From Idiomarina abyssalis (GTDB taxonomy: Bacteria; Pseudomonadota; Gammaproteobacteria; Enterobacterales; Alteromonadaceae), in NCBI RefSeq assembly GCF_900116625.1, contig NZ_FPBE01000006.1, positions 107,835 to 171,834 on the forward strand: a stretch of DNA of 64,000 nucleotides. The letters are read 5' to 3'. A program made the position numbers and the translations under genes. The notes beneath the pieces were generated by a model, which did no database searches, was not told where the DNA came from, and saw only the letters and a program-made list of their open reading frames with translations. Within the stretch, counting starts at the first letter, position 1. Each line of letters begins with the position of its first letter. This document shows, in pieces, positions 22,454 through 31,892 of the stretch.

Positions 22454-22586
22454 GACAGTGCTCCTGTTTCAGGTGGCTTCAATGCCTGCTATAGTTTCAC
22501 TATAAAGACACTTTGTTGTTAAAATAACAAGTTTACTTAAAAATCACAGCTATTCCAGTAAAAACCTAAGTTATGAGTGAACGCCA

Positions 22587-23696
22587 GTGCGCATATTCCG
22601 CTATTTGATCAGTGAAACATTGAAGTCGCAGCTTGCTGTGCTTTTTATCCTGATGACGATTTTTGTCAGTCAGAAGTTTGTCCGTGTCCTGTCGGATGCA
22701 TCAGAAGGGGATATTCCCGGCGCAATTATTTTTCAGCTTCTGTCGCTGAACCTCCCTGCATTAGTGTCTCTGATTCTGCCTCTTAGTTTGTTTTTGGGTA
22801 TTTTACTGGCTCATGGACGTATCTATGCTGACAACGAAATGACGGTTCTGCACGCCTGTGGGGTAAGTGAGTGGTATGTAACCCGGGTGACTTTGGTGCT
22901 GTCATTAGTTTTGGCTTTGATAACAGCTTCTTTCACTTTATGGTTAGTGCCCTGGTCACTCGATCAGGAACAAAAGCTGGAAGACAAAGCTCGTTCAGAA
23001 AGTGGCTTAACGGCTTTAATGCCGGGACGCTTCCAACAAGCAAGTAACCGCAAAGCAGTCATATTCGTGCAAAGTGTCGGTGATAATGGCGACCTTGAGG
23101 AAGTTTTTGTCGCGCAGCATAACCACAGTCAGGGCGAGTTACAGTCGGGCAGCGTGGTTATGGCAAAGACCGGTAAAGTAATCAGTGAAACAACGGGGTC
23201 GCAATGGCTTGAACTGGGTGAGGGAAAACGCTACGCCGGTGACAACGACAGTTATCAGATGATGTCGTTTGACAGTTATCAGCTTCAAATTAAGGAGCAA
23301 CAGGCCAGTGAGCAATTACGAAAACTCGAAGCCTATCCCACTGTGGAGTTAATGTCGCAAACTGAACCTGCTGCGGTTGCTGAACTGCAGTGGCGTATTG
23401 CGATTCCTCTGGCTATGCCGTTATTGACACTTATTGCTGTACCGTTAAGCCGTGTGAACCCTCGTCAGGGTAAGTTTGGACGAATGGCCCCGGCTTTACT
23501 CATTTATTTAGGCTATTTCCTATTGCTTATGGCAGCTAAGTCGGCCATACGTGACGGCGTCATTCCTCCAGTTATCGGGTTATGGTGGATACACTTCATA
23601 TTACTGGTGTTTGGCTTAGTGTTGATAGGTAAAGGCAGACCTGTTGGCTTGAGATTATTGGCAAATCTACGCTTCGGCGCGGCTCGGGGGCAATGA
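22587..23696 (+). CDS. lptF: LPS export ABC transporter permease LptF
   Basis: One of the two permeases of the LptB2FG transporter that extracts LPS from the inner membrane. It has 369 residues with about six membrane segments: three before a periplasmic beta-jellyroll domain (about 130-265) and three after it. The N terminus MRIFRYLISETLKSQLAVLF is typical. It starts at GTG 22587. lptG overlaps it by 4 bases, the standard lptFG arrangement next to pepA. Confidence 0.95.
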   Translation: MRIFRYLISETLKSQLAVLFILMTIFVSQKFVRVLSDASEGDIPGAIIFQLLSLNLPALVSLILPLSLFLGILLAHGRIYADNEMTVLHACGVSEWYVTRVTLVLSLVLALITASFTLWLVPWSLDQEQKLEDKARSESGLTALMPGRFQQASNRKAVIFVQSVGDNGDLEEVFVAQHNHSQGELQSGSVVMAKTGKVISETTGSQWLELGEGKRYAGDNDSYQMMSFDSYQLQIKEQQASEQLRKLEAYPTVELMSQTEPAAVAELQWRIAIPLAMPLLTLIAVPLSRVNPRQGKFGRMAPALLIYLGYFLLLMAAKSAIRDGVIPPVIGLWWIHFILLVFGLVLIGKGRPVGLRLLANLRFGAARGQ

Positions 23697-24766
23697 TGTT
23701 TAGTATTTTAGATAAGTACATAGGTCTGGCCGTACTACGAACCTCGCTGTTAAGTCTTGCTGTATTAACCGGTCTGTCGTCTTTAATTCGCTTTGTCGAG
23801 CAACTGAAATCGGTTGGTCGTGGCGACTACAACGTTATGGATGCTGCACTTTTCGTCTTTTACAGCTTGCCCAGAGATGTTGAAACCTTCTTTCCAATGG
23901 CCGCTTTACTCGGTGGCCTCATTGGTGTCGGTATGTTGGCGAGCAGCTCTGAACTTGTGGTTATGATGGCAGCAGGACGTTCTCGCTTGAATATTATTGG
24001 AGCTGTAATGAAATCCGCCATTATTATGATGGTGGCAGTCATGGCGATAGGCGAATGGATAGCACCGCCCATGGAGTCTCAGGGACGAGCTATCCGCTCA
24101 CAGGCTATTTCAGGTGGCAGCTTAATTTCGGCACAACAGGGCGTCTGGGCAAAAGACGGTTCTGACTTTATCAATATTGGTGAAGTTGAGGACACCGGGC
24201 GTCTGAACGATGTTCTGATTTATGACTTTAATGATAATAGGGAATTGCAGCAGGTAACTTACGCCCGAACCGCTAATTTTAGCGGTGACAAATGGCGTAT
24301 GCAGGAGGTGACGGTAACGCAAATGACGGAAAACCGTATGCTACGCGATGAAAAAGCCAGTATGGCGTGGCAGTCGAGTTTGACGCCCGATAAACTCGGG
24401 GTTGTTACCATTAAACCAGAGTCACTTTCCATTAGCGGGCTATTGGATTACCTGACGTACCTGGAAAGCAACCAACAGTCTGCGGAACGTTATGAACTTG
24501 CGTTATGGCGTAAGCTTTTTGCTCCAATAACTGTGGCTGTAATGCTGTTGGTCGCTCTGTCGTTTATCTTTGGACCTCTGCGTTCGACAACGATGGGCGC
24601 AAGGGTCTTGTTAGGTGTTATCACCGGCTTCGGATTTCATGTGAGTAATGAGATTTTTGGGCCTCTGGCGCAGGTTTATCAAATTCCGGCTATTTTAGGG
24701 GCATTACTACCGAGTATGTTGTTTGCGGGGATTGCGGTCTACTTCATGCGTGGGCGCACGGCCTGA
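23693..24766 (+). CDS. lptG: LPS export ABC transporter permease LptG
   Basis: Partner permease of LptF, 357 residues with the same three-plus-three membrane layout and a periplasmic domain at about 130-265. The coupling segment FVEQLKSVGRGDY and the cytoplasmic loop SSSELVVMMAAGRS are typical. Two ATG codons in tandem (23693 and 23696) are equally possible starts; both lie in the overlap with lptF. A hairpin sits on its stop codon. Confidence 0.95.
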   Translation: MMFSILDKYIGLAVLRTSLLSLAVLTGLSSLIRFVEQLKSVGRGDYNVMDAALFVFYSLPRDVETFFPMAALLGGLIGVGMLASSSELVVMMAAGRSRLNIIGAVMKSAIIMMVAVMAIGEWIAPPMESQGRAIRSQAISGGSLISAQQGVWAKDGSDFINIGEVEDTGRLNDVLIYDFNDNRELQQVTYARTANFSGDKWRMQEVTVTQMTENRMLRDEKASMAWQSSLTPDKLGVVTIKPESLSISGLLDYLTYLESNQQSAERYELALWRKLFAPITVAVMLLVALSFIFGPLRSTTMGARVLLGVITGFGFHVSNEIFGPLAQVYQIPAILGALLPSMLFAGIAVYFMRGRTA

Positions 24767-24776
24767 CAACAGGCCG
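24759..24776. other. hairpin at the convergent lptG/RDD ends
   Basis: CGGCCTG and CAGGCCG form a 7-bp GC-rich stem with loop ACAA enclosing part of the lptG stop codon. No T-run follows on either strand, so it may stabilise 3' ends or assist factor-dependent termination rather than act alone. Confidence 0.4.
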
Positions 24777-24783
24777 ACCACAC

Positions 24784-25293
24784 TTAAAGTTCGTTCCAGT
24801 AAAAAAGCTGATTCGCTTCTTTCGAAAGGGTGACAACCTCTGTTGCTGCGGCGTAATCCTGCCAGGCTCTTCGGTTTTTAAAGTCAACAAGAACCCAAAG
24901 ATTCCCGAGACCTCCGCAGCAGGTCAGCAACCTTATGAATACCTGGCGGTTGGTTAAGCGTGAGCCGTCACGGTTTTGCAGTTTTAAACGCCAGGCGCGC
25001 ATGCCTAATGTTTGTCCTGAACGTTTCCAGAACCAGCCAAAAAATACCGCAACAACAGTAATAAGATATAAGCTGTACCATGGCCCCTGAGCCAGCCAGG
25101 CGGCGTGATCCATATCGTCCGATAGCACCAGCCAGTTGAAAGAGGTTAGTAGCGCGGCAAAAAGTAACGCTAACGCAGACGCCAGCATAATAATTGCTGC
25201 AGCAACTAAAAGGTCATAAACCCAGGCTGCCAGTCGTCTGGTAAAGCCAGCACTGGGAAAGCTGGCGTGTAGTCTTTGTGCTTCAGAACTCAT
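24784..25293 (-). CDS. RDD family membrane protein
   Basis: A 169-residue inner-membrane protein with the RDD-family layout. An Arg-rich entry (FTRRLAAWVYDLLVAAAIIM) leads into the first membrane segment, followed by a second near the middle, WYSLYLITVVAVFFGWFWKR as a third, then the RDD block TLGMRAWRLKLQNRDG. Function is unknown for most members. The frame stays open for 26 further codons upstream; I chose the ATG at 25293 because the extension lacks family character. Convergent with lptG. Confidence 0.8.
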   Translation of the reverse strand: MSSEAQRLHASFPSAGFTRRLAAWVYDLLVAAAIIMLASALALLFAALLTSFNWLVLSDDMDHAAWLAQGPWYSLYLITVVAVFFGWFWKRSGQTLGMRAWRLKLQNRDGSRLTNRQVFIRLLTCCGGLGNLWVLVDFKNRRAWQDYAAATEVVTLSKEANQLFYWNEL

Positions 25294-25418
25294 GCGGAAC
25301 TCATTCGAATTAGTCGTGGGTATGATCATACCATGAGCAAAGCAAGCTGACAGCAGCCTCAATCTGTACAAGGAATCAGCAGTTAATCAGCTTCCCATGA
25401 CTTTTCGCGAATTATTGC

Positions 25419-25446
25419 TTGATTAGCGCAAGTTCAAGGGTATAAT
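25419..25446 (+). promoter_or_regulatory. sigma-70 promoter for tRNA-Leu
   Basis: TTGATT, a 16-base spacer and TATAAT end 43 bases before the tRNA. The bases after the -10 are C-rich (CCCGTCCCG), the type of discriminator found at stringently controlled stable-RNA promoters. Confidence 0.75.
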
Positions 25447-25489
25447 CCCGTCCCGTTACCAAATTGAAAATAGTACAGCACACCCCTTA

Positions 25490-25576
25490 GCCGAGGTGGC
25501 GGAATTGGTAGACGCAGTGGATTCAAAATCCACCGCTGGTAACAGCGTGGGGGTTCAAGTCCCCCCCTCGGCACCA
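25490..25576 (+). tRNA. tRNA-Leu (anticodon CAA)
   Basis: An 87-base type II tRNA. The acceptor stem GCCGAGG pairs with CCTCGGC, and a CCA end is encoded at 25574-25576. The anticodon stem GTGGA/TCCAC closes loop TTCAAAA, giving anticodon CAA at 25524-25526. The long variable arm (CGCTGGTAACAGCG) and the GGTTCAAGTCC T-arm fit leucine. It reads UUG codons. Confidence 0.97.
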
Positions 25577-25616
25577 AATTTCTTCTTTGAAATCCCGAAC
25601 GAAAATAGCAGAAGCA

Positions 25617-25645
25617 CTGACATTATCCTTTTCAGCACGTATACT
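25617..25645 (+). promoter_or_regulatory. sigma-70 promoter for rnr
   Basis: CTGACA, a 17-base spacer and TATACT lie 50 bases before the rnr start, downstream of the tRNA. rnr therefore need not depend on tRNA read-through. Confidence 0.7.
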
Positions 25646-25694
25646 GTCCGCATCGGTCGTCCTTAACCGTGCAACCATACATATATAGGATTCT

Positions 25695-28004
25695 ATGTCA
25701 GATAATCAGCAGAACAACAATACGCCAGACTACGAAGTCGAAATTCCAAGCCGCGAACAGTTATTGGAACTTGTTACTTCCAATAAGAAACCTGTTCATT
25801 TTGACGAGTTTATTCGCCATTTCAACCTGGATGACGAACGTCAGGCTGTTGGCTTAAAACGTCGGTTGCGGGCAATGGAGCGCGACGGGCAGCTTATTTA
25901 CAGTAAAGCAAATGCTTATGGTCTGCCTGAGCGTATGGACTTGATTAAAGGTCGTATCATTGGTCATAAAGACGGTTTTGGTTTCTGCCAGACTGAAGAC
26001 GGCGGAAAAGATCTCTTTATTCCGCATCACCAAATGTATTCTGTATTACACGGCGACCGAGTACTCGTTCAGCCTAGTGGTAAAGACAGTCGGGGTCGCA
26101 CCGAAGGGCGTATTGTACGTGTTACGGAGCCAAGAGACAGTAACATTGTTGGCCGCTACTTCATTGAACACGGCTTAGGTATTGTAGTGCCGGACGATGG
26201 TCGCATTAGTCAGGATATCCTCATTCCGGATGCGGATAAAAGTGGTGCTCGTCACGGTCAGTTAGTTGTTGTAGAGATAACTCGTCGGCCAAGTCGTCGC
26301 ACCAGCCCCATAGGCCGGGTGACCGAGGTTCTGGGTGAACATATGGCGCCTGGCATGGAAATTCAGGTGGCTATTCGCGAGCACGATATTCCCACTGAAT
26401 GGCCATCAGAAGTTGATGAAGAATTAAAAAAATACAGTGAAGAGGTTCCGGCAGAAGCTTATGAAGGACGTAAAGACCTACGTGAACTTCCGCTTATTAC
26501 TATTGATGGTGAAGACTCTCGCGACTTTGATGACGCGGTTTGCTGTGTGCCTGAAGAGAAAGGTTGGCGTTTATGGGTCGCTATAGCCGATGTTTCCTAT
26601 TACGTAAGACCCGATACGGTGCTTGATAAAGCAGCAACTGATAGAGGGAATTCGGTTTATTTTCCCAGTAACGTTATTCCTATGTTACCGGAGAAGCTTT
26701 CAAACGGCTTATGTTCATTGAACCCCGATGTTGACCGTCTGTGTATGGTTGCAGAGATGGAACTTGGACCTCGTGGGAAACTGAAATCGACTCAATTCTA
26801 CCCGGCAGTAATGAAAAGTCATGCTCGTCTGACTTACAACAAAGTTAAGAAGTTGCTTGATGGCGACGAAGAGCTGCAACAACAGTATCAGCATGTGATG
26901 GACAACGTTCAGGAGCTTGAACGTCTTTACAATGCGTTAAGTGCTGCCCGCAAACGCCGTTCGGCTATCGAATTCGATACGCAGGAAACCCGCTTCATTT
27001 TTAACGCTGAGCGTAAAATTGAAAGTATCGAGCCGGTTAAACGTCATGTTGCTCATAAAATTATTGAAGAGTGCATGATCATGGCTAACGTGGCATCCGC
27101 CCAGCTTATTGAGTCTGACAAAGAAATTGGCGCGTTATTCCGTGTGCATGAAACCCCGGCGGATGAACGTCTTAACAACTTCCGCAGTTTTCTTGGTGAA
27201 CTTGGCCTGAATCTCGAAGGTGGTGATGAGCCCTCTCCGAGGGACTACGCGACACTGCTTGAACAAGTTAAAGATCGTCAGGATCACGAACTTATTGAGA
27301 CTATGTTGCTGCGTTCAATGCAACAGGCCGTTTATCAGCCTGAGAATAAAGGCCATTTCGGTCTGGCATTGAAATCTTATGCACACTTTACTTCACCTAT
27401 TCGTCGTTATCCCGATCTGATTTTGCATCGTGCGATAAAAGCTATTCTGCGCAAAAATGAAGGCGAAGGTAAAGGGCTTGTCGGAGCCTGGGCTTATTCG
27501 GAAAAACAGCTGGATGAACTGGGCGTGCATACCTCAATGACAGAACGTCGGGCAGATGATGCGACTCGTCAGGTAGATGAGTGGTTAAAATGCGAATTCA
27601 TGCTCGACCACATTGGTATGGAGTTTGAAGGGGTTATTTCATCTGTTACTAACTTTGGTTTATTTGTTCGTCTTAGTGACTACCAAATTGACGGTCTTAT
27701 TCATATTAGTAACCTCGACAATGACTATTACCATTTTGATCAGCAAAAAGGGATGTTAGTTGGCGAGAACAGCCACAGCGTATTCCGTCTGGGTGATAAC
27801 GTTAAAGTGAAAGTTAAAGACGTAAACCTGGACGACAGAAAGATTGATTTAACCTTACTGGAAGCGACGAGCCCGGGTGGCAAAAAGCGCAGTATGCCGG
27901 CAAAAGGTTCTGGAAAGGGTAAACGTAAAGGTCAGCCCAGAGGCAAGGGTGGCCAACGGAAAAACACAAATCGCGGTGGCGGTAAAGGACGTAGTAAGTC
28001 ATGA
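25695..28004 (+). CDS. rnr: ribonuclease R
   Basis: A processive 3'-to-5' exoribonuclease that degrades structured RNA and acts in RNA quality control. Length 769 (E. coli 813). In order: N-terminal winged helix (about 15-80), two cold-shock-type RNA-binding domains, the RNB catalytic domain with the Asp cluster [11 protein letters not shown] (about residues 270-280), an S1 domain ([15 protein letters not shown]), and a long Lys/Arg/Gly-rich tail. rlmB overlaps its stop by 4 bases, as in E. coli. Confidence 0.96.
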   Translation: MSDNQQNNNTPDYEVEIPSREQLLELVTSNKKPVHFDEFIRHFNLDDERQAVGLKRRLRAMERDGQLIYSKANAYGLPERMDLIKGRIIGHKDGFGFCQTEDGGKDLFIPHHQMYSVLHGDRVLVQPSGKDSRGRTEGRIVRVTEPRDSNIVGRYFIEHGLGIVVPDDGRISQDILIPDADKSGARHGQLVVVEITRRPSRRTSPIGRVTEVLGEHMAPGMEIQVAIREHDIPTEWPSEVDEELKKYSEEVPAEAYEGRKDLRELPLITIDGEDSRDFDDAVCCVPEEKGWRLWVAIADVSYYVRPDTVLDKAATDRGNSVYFPSNVIPMLPEKLSNGLCSLNPDVDRLCMVAEMELGPRGKLKSTQFYPAVMKSHARLTYNKVKKLLDGDEELQQQYQHVMDNVQELERLYNALSAARKRRSAIEFDTQETRFIFNAERKIESIEPVKRHVAHKIIEECMIMANVASAQLIESDKEIGALFRVHETPADERLNNFRSFLGELGLNLEGGDEPSPRDYATLLEQVKDRQDHELIETMLLRSMQQAVYQPENKGHFGLALKSYAHFTSPIRRYPDLILHRAIKAILRKNEGEGKGLVGAWAYSEKQLDELGVHTSMTERRADDATRQVDEWLKCEFMLDHIGMEFEGVISSVTNFGLFVRLSDYQIDGLIHISNLDNDYYHFDQQKGMLVGENSHSVFRLGDNVKVKVKDVNLDDRKIDLTLLEATSPGGKKRSMPAKGSGKGKRKGQPRGKGGQRKNTNRGGGKGRSKS

Positions 28005-28747
28005 GCCAAAAAGTGACCGTGTTTGGCCTGCACGCGGTGCGGGCTATATTAAAAAACCACCCGGATCGTTTGGTTGAGCTCTATGTTTCTAAAGAACGCC
28101 AGGACGATTCGGTGCGTGACATTGTAAACCAATGTCACGCGACGGGAGTTCGTCCTCAATGGGTGCCTAAACAAGCTTTAGAAAAACGAGCCGAAGGCGG
28201 GAATCACCAGGGGGTGGTTGCAACGGTTCAGTCTCCACCTACCTTAACGGAGCAAGATCTTCCGGGGTTATTGGAACAAAGGGAACCCGCGGCGTTGTTT
28301 CTGGTGCTTGATGGCGTAACTGACCCGCATAATTTAGGAGCCTGTCTACGTACAGCCGATGCCGCTGGTGTAACAGCTGTTATTGTCCCTAAGGATAAAT
28401 CGGCACAGATCACGCCAACGGTACGTAAAGTCGCTTCTGGTGCGGCAGAAAACGTGCCTATGGTTGTTGTTACAAACTTAGCGCGGGCTCTGCGCGATAT
28501 TCAGGAGCTGGGCGTCTGGGTGTACGGTACGGCAGGGGAAGCGACTCAGTCAGTCTACGATGTCGATTACCGCGGACCGGTGGCTTTGGTGATGGGCGCT
28601 GAAGGAAAAGGAATGCGCCGTTTGACCCGCGAAACTTGTGACGATTTAGTATCTATTCCTTTATCTGGCAGTGTCAGTAGTCTGAATGTTTCAGTAGCCA
28701 GTGGTGTGTGTCTATTTGAGGTAGTCAGGCAGCGCAATGGATCTTAA
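28001..28747 (+). CDS. rlmB: 23S rRNA (guanosine-2'-O)-methyltransferase RlmB
   Basis: A SpoU-class (knotted) methyltransferase that methylates G2251 of 23S rRNA in E. coli. Length 248 (E. coli 243). The N-terminal L30e-like substrate-binding part is followed by the SPOUT motifs [29 protein letters not shown] and [14 protein letters not shown]. It overlaps rnr by 4 bases at its start and the next gene by 11 bases at its end. Confidence 0.96.
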   Translation: MSQKVTVFGLHAVRAILKNHPDRLVELYVSKERQDDSVRDIVNQCHATGVRPQWVPKQALEKRAEGGNHQGVVATVQSPPTLTEQDLPGLLEQREPAALFLVLDGVTDPHNLGACLRTADAAGVTAVIVPKDKSAQITPTVRKVASGAAENVPMVVVTNLARALRDIQELGVWVYGTAGEATQSVYDVDYRGPVALVMGAEGKGMRRLTRETCDDLVSIPLSGSVSSLNVSVASGVCLFEVVRQRNGS

Positions 28748-29168
28748 ACGTCGTCTTTTGCCTATTGCTATTGCTTTAGGCATGGTTGCTGTGCTCTTTG
28801 TAAGCTGGACGCCTAACTGGGAATCTCCCACCTGGTTGCGCTCAGAAAAGCCTTATGTTGCTTTTCATTTCGAACTGCAGGATGACGCTGAAAAGTCGGT
28901 GGAAAACTTGGCTTTTGATATCAGTAATCGCCTGGAAGTCAGACACGAATGGCACAGGGTCGAGGACAATAACGCTGAGTGGCAGGTGAATCTGGTGTTT
29001 CAGAACCAGCAGGAAGCGATACAAATTGATGCCACTGTAAGACGTCAGGAAAAGATTGTTGATCATATTGTTGTACGCGGAGAAATTGCCGTGGCTAATG
29101 AGTTAGCCGACCGCATTGTTGCTCTGCTCAGTTCCCGCATTGAAAAAGCCCATAAAAACGCCGATTAA
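28737..29168 (+). CDS. membrane-anchored protein of unknown function
   Basis: A 143-residue protein I do not recognise. A basic start (MDLKRR) is followed by one hydrophobic segment (about 7-26) and a soluble region, presumably periplasmic, with alternating strands and helices. It overlaps rlmB by 11 bases, so it is translated from the rnr-rlmB transcript, and it ends 137 bases before rpsF. The overlap, lack of stops and ordinary composition support a real gene. No catalytic motif is visible. Confidence 0.75.
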   Translation: MDLKRRLLPIAIALGMVAVLFVSWTPNWESPTWLRSEKPYVAFHFELQDDAEKSVENLAFDISNRLEVRHEWHRVEDNNAEWQVNLVFQNQQEAIQIDATVRRQEKIVDHIVVRGEIAVANELADRIVALLSSRIEKAHKNAD

Positions 29169-29305
29169 TTTGCAATTGGCGTTCATTTTAGTTAGTATCG
29201 CGCGGCTTAAATCAGCCATATTTTAATTTTACTGAATGTGTTCCTTGCTTCTATGTTAGTGCGGCTGAGCTAAACTGAGGCTATACGAACCAAAAGGAAA
29301 CTGTA

Positions 29306-29656
29306 ATGCGTCATTACGAAATCGTATTTATGGTCCACCCGGACCAAAGCGAGCAAGTACCTGGCATGATCGAGCGCTACAGCGAAACGATCAAGCAAGG
29401 TGGTGGTCAAATCCATCGTTTAGAAGACTGGGGCCGTCGTCAATTGGCTTACCCAATCAACAAACTGCATAAAGCTCACTATGTTCTGTTGAACATTGAA
29501 GCGTCTGCAGAAGTTGTGGAAGAGCTTGAAACTGCATTCCGTTTCAACGATGCAGTCTTACGCAACATGATCATGCGTAAGAAAGAAGCTATTACAGAGC
29601 CTTCGCCGCTGACTAAGCCGAAGGAAGATCGTAAAGGTGACAGTGAAGCAGCGTAA
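29306..29656 (+). CDS. rpsF: 30S ribosomal protein S6
   Basis: S6 binds 16S rRNA together with S18 in the platform of the small subunit. Length 116, with the usual opening [19 protein letters not shown] and a charged tail. AAGGAAA precedes the ATG. It heads rpsF-priB-rpsR-rplI, the same order as in E. coli. Confidence 0.97.
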   Translation: MRHYEIVFMVHPDQSEQVPGMIERYSETIKQGGGQIHRLEDWGRRQLAYPINKLHKAHYVLLNIEASAEVVEELETAFRFNDAVLRNMIMRKKEAITEPSPLTKPKEDRKGDSEAA

Positions 29657-29680
29657 GCTTGCTGACTTTCTATAACCCTT

Positions 29681-30218
<538 letters not shown>

Positions 30219-30259
30219 GCTAGCACCGGTTCGATTACCAAAAGTAGAGGTAGCGAGAA

Positions 30260-30712
30260 ATGAATGTCATTTTGTTAGATAAAATTGCTAACTTGGGAAG
30301 CCTTGGCGATCAAGTCAGTGTAAAATCAGGTTACGCACGTAACTTTCTTTTCCCTCAAGGAAAAGCAGTACCTGCAACGAAAAGCAACGTTGAACTGTTT
30401 GAACAACGTCGTGCTGAGTATGAAGCTAAATTAGCTGATCACTTAGCTGCTGCGGAAGCACGTGCTGAAAAAGTTAATGCTTTAGATACAGTCACTATTG
30501 CCTCTAAAGCAGGTGATGAAGGCAAATTATTTGGTTCTATCGGTACTCGTGACATCGCTGATGCAGTAACAGCTGCAGGCGTTGAAGTGAAGAAGAGCGA
30601 AGTATTAATGCCGCACGGTACACTGCGTGAAGTTGGTGAGTTCGATATCGAATTACATTTACACGCTGATGTATTTGCAAACATCAAATTGAAAATTGTA
30701 GCGGCTGAGTAA
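30260..30712 (+). CDS. rplI: 50S ribosomal protein L9
   Basis: L9 has two domains joined by a long helix and binds domain V of 23S rRNA. Length 150 (E. coli 149). The N-terminal signature [19 protein letters not shown] and [16 protein letters not shown] are clear. It is the last gene of the rpsF operon, closed by a strong terminator. Confidence 0.98.
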   Translation: MNVILLDKIANLGSLGDQVSVKSGYARNFLFPQGKAVPATKSNVELFEQRRAEYEAKLADHLAAAEARAEKVNALDTVTIASKAGDEGKLFGSIGTRDIADAVTAAGVEVKKSEVLMPHGTLREVGEFDIELHLHADVFANIKLKIVAAE

Positions 30713-30730
30713 GTCACTATAGTTTTTAGA

Positions 30731-30759
30731 AAAAGCTGCCTTATGGCAGCTTTTTTTTT
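30731..30759 (+). terminator. terminator of the rpsF-rplI operon
   Basis: A 10-bp stem AAAAGCTGCC / GGCAGCTTTT with loop TTAT runs into an uninterrupted T-run. It isolates the downstream sigma-factor gene from ribosomal transcription. Confidence 0.9.
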
Positions 30760-30775
30760 GGAAAATTTTCATTCG

Positions 30776-30806
30776 TGTAAACCTTTCCTGTGTAAGTGTC
30801 GTCTAA
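30776..30806 (+). promoter_or_regulatory. candidate ECF-type promoter of the sigma-factor operon
   Basis: TGTAAAC and CGTCTAA are separated by 17 bases and end 40 bases before the sigma-factor start. AAC-containing -35 and CGTC/TCTAA-type -10 elements are usual at ECF promoters, so the module may activate itself. There is no good sigma-70 pair here. This is pattern inference only. Confidence 0.45.
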
Positions 30807-30846
30807 ACTAACAAAGCAATTATAAAGTGGTATCAGGGAGATAACC

Positions 30847-31371
30847 TTGCAACGTGAACCAGCCAGTGATGACGTGCTATTAGCGGCGCAAGGTGACGTG
30901 GACGCTTTTCAGCGACTGTATTACCGACATATAAAGCAAGTGTATGGATTAGTGCTTAGACTCTGTGCTGATAAGGCGCTCGCAGACGACTTAGTTCAGG
31001 AAGTTTTTGTGCAACTCTGGCAAAAATTAGGCTCCTTTCGGGGCGAATCAAAATTTAGTAGTTGGTTGTATCGGGTAACAACCAATATCTGCCTAACCGA
31101 AATACGTAAACAAAAGCGATGGTTTTCAAGGTTTACCTCTGACAGCAAAGAGACTTCAGAACCAATAAATGAAGGTAACTTCGATGTGAGCCAACTGGAT
31201 AAACTGATTTTAAAATTACCGGAACAGACCCGGCAGGTCTTTGTTTTACATGCTTTGCAAGGTGAGTCCCATCAACAAATTGCCGACTGGCTGGGAATTG
31301 CGCCAGGCACCAGTAAAGCGCAGTTTCACCGGGCTCGTAAACGTTTAGAGGAGTGGCTACAAGATGAGTGA
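30847..31371 (+). CDS. ECF (sigma-70 family) RNA polymerase sigma factor
   Basis: A 174-residue two-domain sigma factor. Region 2 (about 20-88) includes ADDLVQEVFVQLW and SKFSSWLYRVTTN; region 4 (about 115-170) includes LPEQTRQVFVLHALQG and the helix-turn-helix SHQQIADWLGIAPGTSKAQFHRARKRL. It starts at TTG 30847 behind CAGGGAG. The next gene, a one-TM protein, overlaps it by 8 bases, the usual layout for a sigma factor and its membrane anti-sigma factor. The target regulon is unknown; the downstream secreted protein suggests envelope stress. Confidence 0.9.
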   Translation: MQREPASDDVLLAAQGDVDAFQRLYYRHIKQVYGLVLRLCADKALADDLVQEVFVQLWQKLGSFRGESKFSSWLYRVTTNICLTEIRKQKRWFSRFTSDSKETSEPINEGNFDVSQLDKLILKLPEQTRQVFVLHALQGESHQQIADWLGIAPGTSKAQFHRARKRLEEWLQDE

Positions 31372-31879
31372 TAACAAACAGGCTCAAAACCTTGAAGACC
31401 AACTCGAACAGATTAAAAAGGAGGGTATTGAGCCTCCTCAAGACTTCTGGCCGGTGATTGAGAACCGACTGAGTCACTCCGAGCCTCTGGCAAAAAAAGG
31501 GCGGGGTTTTTGGTCTGGTGCGGTAGCCGCGAGTATTGTTATTGCTACCTTCATGGCAGGATGGCAGCTTAGTGTGCCGAAGTCACTGGATAATCCCGTG
31601 ACCGGGTACTATTTATTGGCGGAAAAAATGAATGCAGAGCAACAGGCACAAATATATAGCATGCGTGTTGGCTATGAAACGGCAGGTTACCGCCAGGTGA
31701 ATGGTAATACTGAAGAGAATTTAACCCAGCTGGCTTTTGCCAGAGAAGAAATTACAGAGTCCCTGCGCAAAACACCTGGAGACCCGAACTTATTGGAATT
31801 ATTGCGTTGGGTTAATGAACAGGAATTAAAGTTACTTAGTCAATCTTATACGTTGACCAAGACCGTACAAGAAATCTAA
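31364..31879 (+). CDS. putative membrane anti-sigma factor
   Basis: A 171-residue protein with about 45 cytoplasmic residues, one membrane segment (about 48-67, FWSGAVAASIVIATFMAGW) and about 100 periplasmic residues rich in Gln and Glu. Topology and the 8-base overlap with the sigma gene suggest an anti-sigma factor. It lacks the HxxxCxxC motif of zinc anti-sigma proteins, and I recognise no named family, so the role is inferred from context only. Confidence 0.65.
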   Translation: MSDNKQAQNLEDQLEQIKKEGIEPPQDFWPVIENRLSHSEPLAKKGRGFWSGAVAASIVIATFMAGWQLSVPKSLDNPVTGYYLLAEKMNAEQQAQIYSMRVGYETAGYRQVNGNTEENLTQLAFAREEITESLRKTPGDPNLLELLRWVNEQELKLLSQSYTLTKTVQEI

Positions 31880-31892
31880 CCAGGAGTTAAAA

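Noticed and set aside
25294..25371. 26-codon extension of the RDD protein
   Set aside because: Not typical of the family; the ATG at 25293 places the RDD entry block near the N terminus.
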